Positions 11,785-27,500 of a stretch of DNA of 64,000 nucleotides are shown here, piece after piece. This DNA is from Setaria digitata (lineage: Eukaryota > Nematoda > Chromadorea > Rhabditida > Setariidae). The stretch lies in NCBI GenBank assembly GCA_003640385.1, contig RCAB01000012.1, positions 124,001-188,000 of the forward strand. Direction: 5' to 3'. Position 1 is the stretch's first letter. Each line of letters starts with the position of its first letter. Made by a program: the position numbers and the translations under genes. The notes under the pieces were generated by a model. That model ran no database searches. It was not told the origin of the DNA and saw only the letters and a list, made by a program, of their open reading frames with translations.

Positions 11785-14544
11785 TACTCCTTATTGGTAA
11801 CACTAAAATAAATTGAGCCTGGAAGTAAAATTTTGCTCTTTGACTTTCAAAATGAAATATTATTGCGATAACGAAAACAATTACAGTCAATCATTTGTGT
11901 AAATATCATTTTCTCATATTTCTTCAAAACATCGGTATTTCTCCACTTCTCAGTAAATTGAAGAATGGACGCTAAAAATAATATGTAGAAAACGCATTTA
12001 TACAGTAGCTGAACATGTTGCTAGATCATCATGAACTCCAGCAATCGATTTTTCTTGCTGGTATATCTGAATGATTTTGATCAAAGAATCGATTGAACCA
12101 AAATGTCTTAAAGTTTAGGCAAATTACCGCCTCATTTCATTCTTCTAACAGTTCATTCTAGGTAACATAAATAATGGATCAACGGTGGCAGAAAAAAAAA
12201 ATAGTGAGTTGAAATTAAAGGAAGTTTCTTGGAAATCTTGTAAACATATATGTCAATGGGCCGACGACGTACGATTCGGAATATAAAGATGGATGACCTT
12301 CTAAACGGGTGCGTGGCAATTAGGCATCGGAACACGATGTCATCCCTTCTGCCACAGATTAATATATCGGAATATTCACATTACACAAATACACACAAAT
12401 AAAATACTATAAAATTTTTCTTGTGAGTAGATTTTATTTTGAACTCTCAGACGGCAAAAACTTATATATAAAGTTTTTATTTCCATTTTTTATTGATTTT
12501 TTTTGTTTTTGTTTTTGTTTTAAGAGGTAAGAACCACTCGAATATCGCGAGAATATAATTTTACCTAAGCAATTCAGTTTTCACAATATAATGCGAAATA
12601 GAAAATTTAACGCTTAGCAATTTCTAACAAAGTATTTCATAAATCGGTGATAAATAATGAACAAAATTATTTACCATATATTTCAAGTCTGATTCCTATC
12701 TGTCGTCTGTATTATTGTGTACTTTAGTAATGGATAGGTAAGCATGGAAAATTTTTTGTCCAGGAAATTTGGAAAAATCGAAAAAAAATATCTTATTTAG
12801 TCTTGTTCTATTAATTACAAAAGGTGTTGTGAAGCCTGAGCAATATGGATATTACAATTATAAGTAAAAAGAAGAAAGTAAATATAAGTGAAAAAGCCAG
12901 ATTATTACCATAGTTTATCACTTTTCAGACAGTTCCAGACGATGATTAATTAATTCGTTTTTAATAATAATTTCGAATTTGATCGACTCAATTTTTGTTG
13001 TGAGATGGAAAGGGCAAAAAACAAATCGAGCATATGAGGAAGGAGCAAAGTTGTTTGGAAAGGCTTGCAAATATCAAATTTATTATTGCGTGTATTGGAA
13101 AGACATACAGATAAACTTTACTGCGTTAAATATTTGTGCAGAAACTCGATAAGAGATAAGTTAACAGATAAGCTTTCTATGACTGATTCTGTGTTAAGTA
13201 GTTGTGATTACAATTAAATTGTGTAAAATGAATTGAACGATCCATATATAGCTTAACAAATGGACATTAACTGATAGAATCCGGTAAGAATTAAGATTCG
13301 AAATTATCAAAATCACAAGTGTAAAACCTTGCAGCGTTAGATTCCGTGCCATTTAAGCTTACAAATGTAAATGTATAAAGATTCTGGGTTCCAGAGAAAG
13401 GAATTTTAATGATTACATTTTGTAATATTTAATATTTGAAACAGACATGACTCTTATAATGACTGGACAGTAAATGATTATTTTATAAGAAAAATAAAAA
13501 CACAGCTTTAGAATTTCCATTTGCTTCTGACGATATTTGAACATATGAAACAGTGACAAAATCTGTGATTAAGAAATTCAACCTTTCTATTCCTTGTGAA
13601 TAAAATTTTCTGAAATTGTCCATTTGCTGAATCTATTAACACATTTCGGGGACTGAAATCCATATCCAGAAACAATTGGTGATAATCCACGTTGATGATC
13701 CCGTTTTATTTCTTGCTCGATAAGTCACTGTCTTCTTTGCAGACGACTGAACAGATAGACGATTGCGTGATTGATGCAGTAAAATAACGTGTGTAGAAGA
13801 CGCATGTGGACGTCATGTCACGTCTTTGGCAACTATAGCAGCGAAGAAAGCTGTTGCGTCGCTTTGTTGGAAGAGAGTCGTCGATCAGTAAATATTAGTC
13901 TTGTTGAGAACGCTCAAATAGTTACTTCCAGATAAAGAAAATACAGTTTGCTTTCTAGATGTTGACAAATTATCCTCTGATATCATCTACCTGCACATTT
14001 TTTTTTCAATTATTGAAATGAATCAGTTGCATAGTGGTACCGGTATGCAGCGTGAGTGGGACTGATTGCCCTGCTTTAGCATCTGCAGTTTTTGGAGGTC
14101 GGGTTTGGTTGTCCAGGTGAGCCTAGCATGGAGTGGCAGGTAGTGGTAGAAGCATATCGCGGAGATTCGCACGTAAGAAAGGCTTATTTGTTGATTTCGA
14201 TAACCCTTTGAATTAAAGGAATGCATGGATTGTAATGAATTGTCAAGCTGTTTTCTCCGCTCATTTTGTTTGCCAGTTCTACGTATTCGTGGTGAGTCTT
14301 GTCACAACATCTAAGTTTCATTAGTGATGAAATTCGCACGTAAGAAAGGCTTATTTGTTGACTCACCGCGATTATTTCTTGGATCTTTTACTTTTTTGAG
14401 TACTTTTATGGCAGAGGCAAAGTTGTTTTGCGAGTTTTACTAGAATTAGTTATCAAATAAGATTAATTATAAGTGATTAATTTCATTTCAACAGTGGAGT
14501 TCTCTTTTCTTTTCATGAGTGTTTGCAGTCAATAATTATTAAAG
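11785..14544. other. Intergenic, 2.7 kb between divergent DFR-like and SELENOF genes
   Basis: No coding exon is supported. The stretch should hold the promoters of the minus-strand reductase and the plus-strand SELENOF homologue, plus the unresolved first SELENOF exon. A GC-richer island lies at about 12240-12360, and a pair of 30-bp direct repeats at 14165 and 14332 is listed separately. Confidence 0.45.
14165..14361. repeat. Pair of 30-bp perfect direct repeats
   Basis: Bases 14165-14194 and 14332-14361 are identical (they begin ATTCGCACGTAAGAAAGG and end TTGTTGA), 167 bp apart. The repeat contains GTAAGA, a possible splice donor. The second copy is preceded by an ATG (14327). Both lie just upstream of the first recognisable SELENOF exon. 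Function is unknown. Confidence 0.6.
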
Positions 14545-15326
14545 GTTTTGTTCGTTCACTGTGCACTTGTTTGCGGTGAATTGAGCTACCAAATCTGTCA
14601 GGAACGTGGATTTAACAGTGAGACATTACAATGCTCAAGCTGTGCAGATTTGCCACAATTTCATTTAGATCAACTTGTTGCTGACTGCAATTCATGCTGT
14701 AAGAAAGATGATGTGGAGACAAAGCAAGAGGTGAGTTATTGTTCGATTACTTTTCTCACAAAATATCATTTTCAAGGATTGAAAATCTTGGTCGCCTTTC
14801 TTTTGTCAGCTTTCAGGAAGCGAGATAGTCTTTTGGTGCTTTGTACTATAATGCCCATTTATTTCAGAAATATCCGTTAGCGTATATCGAAATTTGTGAG
14901 TGCAATTTGGCACGATTTCCTCAAGCGGAAGGTCGGTCTTTATTCATTCTATTATTCACAATTAACTAACTAAGTCACTTGTACTTGTTGAGCTGCGATT
15001 CTTTTACTAAGTGATTTATTCGCAGTACGTGTAAAGATATTTATGTTAATGTATTTGAGTATAGTCCTTAAAGTATGATATATAATGGTTTTTCTTTACT
15101 AGATTGCATAAAATATTGCCAGTAATATATCCTTAATATTGCAGCATTTGTCAAATCTAGCATGGTGAAGAAGTGGGGAACATGTGTGAAAGTTCACCAT
15201 GTTCGGGGTACATTGCCGACAATTAAGCTGTTGGACGCCCAAGGAGAGGTGCAAAAAATAATGAATATCGAAAAATGGGATACTGATACGATAACGGAAT
15301 ATCTGAACACATGGCTAGAGTGTTAG
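14545..15326 (+). CDS. SELENOF: SELENOF (15-kDa selenoprotein, Sep15) homologue, cysteine form; 5' end unresolved
   Basis: Three exons join in phase: about 14545-14730, 14868-14931 and 15145-15326, ending in TAG. SELENOF is an ER-lumen thiol-disulfide oxidoreductase that binds UDP-glucose:glycoprotein glucosyltransferase in glycoprotein quality control. The Cys-rich partner-binding region is clear: CSSCADLPQF followed by CNSCC. The thioredoxin-like domain contains EICECNLARFPQ, where mammals have a Cys-Gly-Sec motif. Here the third position is TGC (Cys), giving a CxC motif. The domain ends with ..TIKLLDAQG.. and a Trp-Asn/Asp-Thr-Asp segment typical of the family. The hydrophobic LFVHCALVCG at the first exon looks like the end of a signal peptide. 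No in-frame ATG is present there, so the start codon must lie on an upstream exon. Confidence 0.87.
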
Positions 15327-16773
15327 TTGTTCATAAGATATATGATATGGAGCGACTCTATTTACTGAATTGCCTAAAACTTTCAACGGTTTAGTATGAT
15401 GAAGAAATAAGAAGCTTGGTTGGGAGTTCATCGCATTCGAGGCATACCGTTGATGAGTTTTGAGTGCGAAATAAGGAGAACAAGAAATAATTACTGTAGA
15501 GAAGTAAGGTATAATTGCAGTTTAATCCGGTTTAGATGTTAGGAGGGTGTAATACTCTGAATTCTGAAAATGTGTTTTTTTTTTTGTGTGCTAGTGTAAT
15601 GTTTTTTTTTCTTCTTTCAATGACGTATTAATTTACGTGAAGTTCCCTGATTTTATACTGTTTAACGTCATTAAATAAAAACAAGGCTAGCCAGTGATCC
15701 CTTTGTCTAAGTCGAAATACCGCTTATAAAAACAAGCAGGAAATCGATCCTTACCGTAGAATAAGTAAACCAGGTTGCTAAGATGGACAGGATATCGCGA
15801 AGGTTCTCTCATGTTTTACATGAAGTTCTTTCCACTGAAATGCTTAGTAATAAATGAAACAGAACTTGAGCATTATGAAGGCGCTGGAAGCGATTATGCA
15901 CTAAATCTTATTTGTGAAAACGAAATCGACGGTAATTGTCAATCGGACCCATTATAATGTTGTGCTTACATGACAATATTCACTCATTTTCGTTACCACA
16001 GAAGCTGAATATCCTGTAATTTTCCTCATCCATTAATCTTATCTGCTCAAGCAAACTACGTTTCTTGAGAAGGCTGAAGTTCCGGTCTTAACAGTTTGTT
16101 TCTTAGAGTGTCTTGCTTGATGTGGGCGGTACTAGGCAACCGCGGAAAAGTCAGAGGATGTGCAAATGATTTGGGTAATTTTAGTTTATCGCCATTGCAC
16201 AAGATCTGTTACATCTGTGATGAGATACTGTTTATAAAGTTACGAATATCTCCGATAGTTTTTCATCTTTGAGAAATAAGTCAGGAGGTGACAGAACAGA
16301 ACATTGCTAGACAGATTACGGACTTTACTAAGTTTCATAATCTGAGCATTATATGTCGGAAGTAATAATAAAATACTGTAGACATGATCAAAATTAAAAA
16401 AATACGGAAGACTTTTACAGTTACTTAACTAACGGAATCGAGTAAAAAACTCTGACTTGCTGAACTTCTGAAAACAATAAACGTTGTGGAATTTTTTCCC
16501 TTACCATCGTGTTCTCTGTACAAATAGTAAACCAACAATTGGGAAAAGTGGTGACAATTTGGAGTATATCGCTTATAAATATTCTTATGTTTTCCGAATT
16601 GAATTAGAGGAAACTGGTTAGGAGCGAGCTAGTACTGAAATGAGGTGATGAAGAAATGAAGCAGAAAGAATTTGTAACATGACGGGAAATAAGATTTTTT
16701 TGAATAACACAGTTCGCAGACTTGGTGCAGCGCTGTTTTGTTTTCGGAATACCTTTGTATTATGGACTTGACG
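15327..16773. other. Intergenic, convergent SELENOF / glutathione reductase
   Basis: No supported gene. A possible polyadenylation signal AATAAA is at 15673. Reading frames are short and unlike known proteins. Both neighbours end here, so it holds two 3' UTRs. Confidence 0.45.
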
Positions 16774-20635
<3,862 letters not shown>

Positions 20636-20848
20636 TCAAAATTAGAAAATTTCAGAAAAAAACAATCAAGAGCAAGTCAGACAAGCCAAGTATGACCTAT
20701 GAACAAGAACAAGCAAATTCCTTTGAATATGTTGTTGAGAACGATAAAATATATACTAAAGAATTTAAGACTGTATTGGAGAAATGTTTTTTAACATTTT
20801 AAATACCATCAAGCATACGCGAATACCTACGTCGCAAATATTTCTTAC

Positions 20849-20985
20849 ATTATATTAGAAAACTTCTTGTAGTTCACAAAAACTGGTTTGCTGTAATTCT
20901 GCGCAGAAATTACCACAGAACTGGTAGAGAAGAAACCATAAGCAAACCGTTGATGACGCCAACAAACAGGGAACGTTCGAATCAT
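20849..20985 (-). CDS. gsr-1: Alternative 5' exon encoding a putative mitochondrial leader of glutathione reductase
   Basis: An ATG at 20985 opens a frame that runs to a GTAAGA donor at 20848. Spliced to the acceptor at 20616 it joins in frame through 16 bases to the cytosolic ATG, adding exactly 51 residues. The leader begins MIRTFPVCWRHQRF, continues GFFSTSS and ends near INSRRT. It is rich in Arg, Lys, Ser and hydroxylated residues and has no acidic residue, as mitochondrial presequences do. C. elegans gsr-1 is known to make cytosolic and mitochondrial forms from one gene, so this arrangement fits. The frame remains open further upstream (to about 21081), so the exact 5' end is not fixed. 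Confidence 0.7.
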
Positions 20986-22052
20986 CGATAAATGCAAGTT
21001 ACGTATAAAACACAAATGAGATAATCTCATCAAGCATTCATTTCTACAATAAATGGATGGGTTATCCGCAAGGCAGCACACATATTAGGCAGACTTAGCA
21101 TGGAAATCTTTACATCATTTCCATCCAGTATAGAGCTTCATTTTCAAACCATTTATATTAGACAGTAACGTACAGGACTACTACGATCCAGCAGAATTGT
21201 ATTGTTTTAGAAAGACTTCCCCGGAATTTTCTTGTTAGTCAATCTCTCACCTCTTTCTTCAAGTCGTTATTCTCATTATTCCACATCCGCACGCCTTAAC
21301 TGAAGATTGAACAAAAAAGTTTATTTTAGCGAACAAACAACTGTCTTTTTTCTCCATTTTCAGATGTTTATGCATTTATTTGTAGCACTTTTAAAATGAT
21401 GATGATGTTTAAAAAAATGATAACAAGGAAATGTGGCTAAACGATAAGCTTATAATTCAAAACAGGAATTACAAGTTATATTTTCACTTGCGCTTTTAAA
21501 TTAATTTGAAACAAAGACGAAAAGGACGTTAATACAGGAAAATATATTAATAGACATTTGTATGTAAATCTTTCACGAAATGAAAGTGACCTCTACCAAC
21601 ATTCCAAATAATATTTTATTGGCATTCATATTACACGGTAGAACAAAAAGAAAAAAGAAACAGAGAAATAGAATAAAATTCAGTCGTCAACAGAACACAA
21701 GTGAAGGAAAGAGGATGGGAACAAACAAAGGAGACCTGTATTTTTTTCCAAACAACATTTGAGAATTAAGAAAGAAAAAGAAAAATCTTTACACGAAATT
21801 CAAAAACTCCAGTTCTCGAAAGAAAACGCGCTGGACAAATTACTGGGAATTCAATTAAATTACTGAAGCGGTGGTCCAATCTCTGCATGAAAGACTTCAT
21901 CCAGTGCAAGCATTGTTTTCATTAAACTCACCGAAACGAATTGTAACATTCGTTTATATAGGAGAATGAATTACAATGAAATTGGTTTAAAAAAAAAAAT
22001 ATTGACAAAGAGGATACGGGACAAGGCTACCAAAACTAACTACCTATATTAG
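20986..22052. other. Intergenic, glutathione reductase 5' side to SEC22 3' end
   Basis: Both neighbours are on the minus strand, so this holds the glutathione reductase promoter or trans-splice site and the SEC22 3' UTR. Short open frames here resemble nothing known. The segment 21850-21960 is less AT-rich but not coding. Confidence 0.45.
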
Positions 22053-23452
22053 TTACCAGAACAAATAACGAGCAGCAAAACCAAAGAAGCCTAAGAAAAA
22101 AACAACCACAGTTACCTTGAAAAGTGTGCTTTTCCGATTGAGCAGTCTTGCATCTTCACGATACTTCTTACTGATATCAGATAAGTCATTCGCTCTTGTC
22201 TCCAGAACTGTTCAAAATTGTTATTTCATGAGTGTGAGTAAGATAGAGTCGTTAAAAAAAATTTTTTTCCTGACAATTCAAATTATGATAATACACGAAA
22301 CAAACAGAAAAAAAACTCACTATTTAATGCTTCTCCACGATGAATTACATCCTCAATGTTAGAAACCATTATTCGCGTCACGTCTTGCAGCTCATTACTC
22401 ACTGCAGAAATTCCATGATGACTTCTGCCCACATATTTCCTTTTCGCTTGCTGCATATAAGAATCTGCAACAGTGCACTTCATGTGGATAAAGGAATGAA
22501 AGGATCTTACGTCACTTATTTTCTGTAACAGTAATATAAATTTGAAGAACTAGACTTCCTTAAAATTTACCTAACAGGAAATGATCCCGTCAATCACAGT
22601 ATCCAAATCAATAAAATGATAAATGAACAAATGCAAATTTGAAAATGTGTGTCGACCAACTGAAAATATGCAAAAACAAACCAAATTCAATGAAATGATA
22701 CGGTCTAGTAACAGTTGTTATGCGTGTGCCATTTTGATTAAGGAATTCGTCAGTAATATCTTGCAAATATGCAAAGGCAGATTTCCGCGAGAAATTTTTA
22801 TCACATAGACACAATGAACAAACTGGTCTTTGTATCACATAACTGTAATGCAGTTTCAGCAGTATGATTTAGTTTCAAATTTGTAGTAGCTAAAAACTTT
22901 ATGATGTCTCACTTCAGCAGTATTCCTTCAAAGTGCTATAAAATTAGGAGTCCAATTCCTACTATATATAGTATTAAATTTTTGGAAAAAACTAACTGAA
23001 AATAATAGGGTCCACTTTCAAGAGTGTGTATATTTGGACTGCTATCATTCAATTTCCGAAAAAGCATCTTTGCTTGATTTGTATACTTCACCATATTATG
23101 ATCCGGCTAGAAACAATACACCATTATTGATGACGAATGAGGAAAAGTACTGTCCATGTTACTTATTGATCCTGGCAATCATCAAATTTCAGCTAGACTT
23201 GCAACGTGAAATCGCACTTGCATTGATGTTAATCGATATTTTTGAGATCAGCATATGTGAAGAAGGCAAGAGTAAACAAAATGAATATGGGATGGTTTTC
23301 TCCTATTATCAAGCTTTCCCGACTAGATTCATAATTAGAGTACAGCCAGAAATGAACGAAATCTTGAACAAACGAACTTCATCGCTACCCTCAATTGAAG
23401 TCGCAAGAATGAGACCGTCGGCCACACGTGCAATCAGTGTCAGCAGTACCAT
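22053..23452 (-). CDS. sec-22: SEC22 vesicle-trafficking R-SNARE
   Basis: Five exons join in phase to 214 residues: 23378-23452, 22997-23106, 22682-22842, 22321-22464 and 22053-22207. SEC22 is the ER-Golgi R-SNARE, active in COPII and COPI vesicle fusion. The N-terminal longin domain starts MVLLTLIARVADGLILATS and contains KYTNQAKMLFRKL and RKSAFAYLQDI. The SNARE motif reads ELQDVTRIMVSNIEDV, then HRGEAL with the zero-layer Arg at about residue 158. A single C-terminal membrane anchor (about residues 193-213, VTVVVFFLGFFGFAARYLFW) ends the protein. Length and architecture match the usual 215-residue family. No lesion is seen. Confidence 0.95.
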
Positions 23453-24511
23453 TGCAGTGTAAATCACCTCTGGAAAGAAAAAAAAACAATTAATTAATTA
23501 ACGACCACCTTTGATGACCTTACGAGAGAATGAAAATTTTTCAATGCTTTCCTGAAAATGACCGAACTACCTCGCCTTGAAATAACGTGTCAGTTACTGC
23601 GTTACGTTAGCAACCTTGCCTTCCCACCATCCTTCTTCACATTCAACATTCTAGAACAATAACCCACACACACCCTCCGGCCAAAACAACGACACACTCG
23701 GATACGAGAACGTCCACTAAGCGTAGCCAATGTGCAACAATTGTCTCAACACCAATATTAATTTCGTTACTGCATCAAGAGCTTCGGTGCATCTGGCCTC
23801 CTACTTTTATCTTTGTTCCCCTGGGATATTTCTTCCAGAGGCCAATCCAAATACGGCATACATTTCAAGACTAACCCCCTCTACGTATTTTTCAGCTATT
23901 CAGGTAACTTTATCATCACTTCCCCTAACTAAAAGTGACAGCTGCTGACGATTATCCGTAGCCACAGTTCTAATTTGTTGCGTATCCCTTTTCTTTCTCA
24001 CAATTATTTTATAAAATAGACAACCAATATACTTGACATCCTTTTCATAGCTGTGTAAAGGCATAAAGCATCACAAGTGACAATTTTTTTTGGTATCGAA
24101 TAATTGAAGACCCAACCGCTAGAACAAGTGTTTTATGCTAGTACAACCGTGCTACTTTTTTTTTCTGAAAAATATCAATTCAGAATCGAAATCCGAGCAC
24201 GACTCCTTCATCTGCTCACTCCTCTTCTTAAAACCGTTAATTACTACGAGTCTAGAACATTTGTGGCTAACTTCACGCATCTTCTTGATACTGACTGGCA
24301 CAACTCTTTTGAAATAATAGTTTCATATTTAAATAGGTAGGACAATAGAAAAAACATTGGAATCTGATATTAATTGAAAAGAGCTGAATAGAAAAATTTT
24401 ACTTATTAAAGATCAACCATATATGCAGTATATGATGTATTATCAATAAAGACGGCTTCGTATTCAAGTGCTTTTTCATAATTTATTAAATTCCTTGTAA
24501 ATAGTTTATAC
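23453..24511. other. Intergenic, SEC22 upstream region
   Basis: The stretch lies between the SEC22 start and the 3' end of the large helicase gene, both on the minus strand. Around 23560-23730 it is relatively GC-rich and may be the SEC22 promoter. Plus-strand open frames at 23730-23948 and 24104-24340 show no recognisable domain and are not called. Confidence 0.45.
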
Positions 24512-27500
24512 CTACAAGAATAGTGAGCTTGTGAAAACCAGTACTTGTACAAAGAGCTGAAATTATGAACAGAAGAACAAAAACAATCCAGAAGATGAGG
24601 ACCATGTAAAGTCAATGAACATGTCATTCCTTAAAGGTAATGATACAATGCATTAGTAGCACATAGATGGATATGAAATATAACTGTATCTCACAAAAGT
24701 GAAAAGCAGTTCCAACATATAATTCATTTCAGCAAGAAAAATTCATACACCGCAAATCACCAACTACCATATGCTGCATATTAAAACTTTCGTACAGATC
24801 ACGATAACATTTCACAAACCGAACTGAAAAAAAAATTTCTACGGTGAAATGAGGAACCAGTAATCCAACATAAAGACGCTTATTTAAAGCTAATTAGGTG
24901 GCAATAATTTTGCTTATTTACATGGAAAAGGCGAGATAAAAAAAAAAAAAAACTTACTAGATGCTTCTTTCTGCTTCGCATCACTAGACCAGGTTAACGC
25001 CTCGACTGTTACTCCCAGCAAACTATTTAGTTGTGATTCATTCAGATCTTTCAGTTTCCTAACACATTCATTCGCGAGACGTCCAAGCTAAAGTTTTGCA
25101 TTGTTACATCATGGACACTTGAAACATTCACAATATCTTATTTTCGAGAGCCTTGTACGTTGTACTGCAGCATTTCTTGTACTGCATTCGGCCTCAGCAT
25201 GACTGTAATTTCACTTTTCCACTTCAACTTCACTTTTTCTCTGGCAAAAAAAGTTGTAGAACTGAGATACAATTATAATGCATACTTGCTGAGTAGAAGT
25301 GAGGTCTGATTAAAACAAGGCAAAATCGCAGCAGAATGAACACTGTAACCCACCATATATTTGATAGAGACTTTCCGTAAGCCATTTGCTATCGGTATTT
25401 CTAACACTGAAGGTGAATCTCTTTCTAACAAGTTCCCAATCAATGATAAATTGAGAAGATCTACTTCCTTAAAAAAAAAAAATGAAATTGCAGTAAACAA
25501 TTCTATCAACAATTAAAAAAATTAAGCTATTGTTACAATCGAAACTTAAAAAATTTGCTACATCCTAAGAGTAAAAAACAAAAAAAAAAAAAAAAAAAAT
25601 GATAGAATTACCGTTAAATAACTCGATTCAAGAAAAAAAAAAAAAAAAAAAAAAGAAATGGCTGCATTACCAACAAGCGGTAGTTAACTGTTGTCCCAAG
25701 AGAATCCATGAAAAGTTTACGCAAATTGCACAGTTTTTTTGGAACAGGAGCAAATTTTTCAGTGATAGTATATATAGCTAACTGGCACATATCCGTCAAC
25801 ATGCTACAAAAATAAACAGTGGTTAAAATACTCAGCAATTATTTTGGACATGAGACTCAAAAACGGGCAAACTGCGAAAACAGTGTGTCGAAAAAATCTT
25901 ACTTCACCATTAATTGCCACTTCACGATCCCTGAATTATTGTAAGACTCGGTACTAAGTCGTGATATAACTAGACGTAATACTTTGGCTATCTCCAACAC
26001 AACAGCATTCTAGAAAATGTAATGAATAAAACTAAATAGATATCTCGAAAATTACAAAGAAATGTGATGAAACCTTTTTTTGCCCGTTTATTCGTATGAT
26101 TTTTATCAAATTATCTTCAACTTGTTTCAAAATATCGTACTGCAAATCGACAAACAAATCACCAGATAACAATTTTGAGAATTTAATCTGAAACAGAAAT
26201 TCAAATTAAATCTTTTATGAAAATCTGACGAAAAATACGACTGGTAATTTTACTAATAAATCATGAAGAGTGATACAATGGATAAAAGCTTCCTTAATCT
26301 TTTCACCAAGAAAAAGGTTTAAAAAAGCTGGGATTGTAAGGATAAGGATCTAAATTTCCCAACGTCTTCACAACTTTCCAGTGGCTAAAGAAAATTTATA
26401 TGGAACGCTGATTAACAAGTCAAAATTTTCAAGACATAAAATGTACTCTTTCATTGAAAATAGCTTGTTCTTTTAATTCCCTTGCATATCGAAAACAACT
26501 GTAAATAGAGAGCTTGCAAGAACATTTTGGACATGTATACTGTTCGTTTCTTGATGTCTGTTTTTGCATATGGATGTCAGCCTCCTTAAAATCATGTTCA
26601 TGTTATGCTATTAACTGACACAGAAAAATGATAAAAGAAAATTTCAATACTAAGAAGTAAGAAGTCTCAGATATATTCTAAATCTTTTAATCCTGAAGCT
26701 ACAAATTTAGATTTATAGAACAATTTTTCTGAAACGGTAAGCTGTTAGGCAAGTTTCCAAACTAACCCGGACATTAACGACACATTTACATCCTTGAAAC
26801 TGCAAAATGGGAACAGTTATTCCTTGGCATACAGCACAAGTATCTGTAATAAAAAAACAATGACTTTCATTTTGCATAACTATTTTCAAATAATTTTCGT
26901 ATTACTGGAGGATGAAATATCAGGGCATTTCTATCTCATTCACAAACAAGGGCCGAAATCTCTCAACATATAGCACAGTCAATTTTAATATACTGCGTAC
27001 GGGTACTACCTGGACAAATTTCGCCACAGAGACTGGAACATGTATGTCCGCACTCCAGTTTCTTGTCACAAGAAAAATTGCAAGGACTAATGTTGCATAC
27101 TTGCCAGCACTGCAACTGACATTCCTGATGTTTACATCTATTCATGCAACGCTGGACACAAAAGTTGCAAAAATCACCACAACGTGCTCTTTGTTCCTGC
27201 AATGCGATGGTGGAAGATGTTTCAAGTTTGAAATTTACGGTAGATTTTTATGGTAGGAGAAAAACAGTCTGTTATATACTGCTTTAAATAGTACTGGAGT
27301 GGAACTTAAAAGAAAAGTGCAAAAGAAATGATTCGAACCACAGGAACATCAAACTGTTGGCCGCAACATGAATGCCCGCATTGGTTTGAACAAGGAGCTA
27401 AACAAGGTTCACAAGGTGTTCCACATACGCGTAAACAACAATGACCGCAGGGAAGTCGTTTGCCACAAAGTGAGACACAACCAGCGCAACCATCTGTAAT

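Noticed and set aside
12153..12335. 60-codon minus-strand frame
   Set aside because: Low-complexity composition, no domain, and no splice partners.
23730..24340. Plus-strand frames between SEC22 and the ZNFX1-like gene
   Set aside because: Overlapping frames in two registers, no recognisable motif, no clear splice context.
26912..27256. 114-codon plus-strand frame
   Set aside because: Exact shadow of the NFX1 zinc-finger exon on the minus strand.
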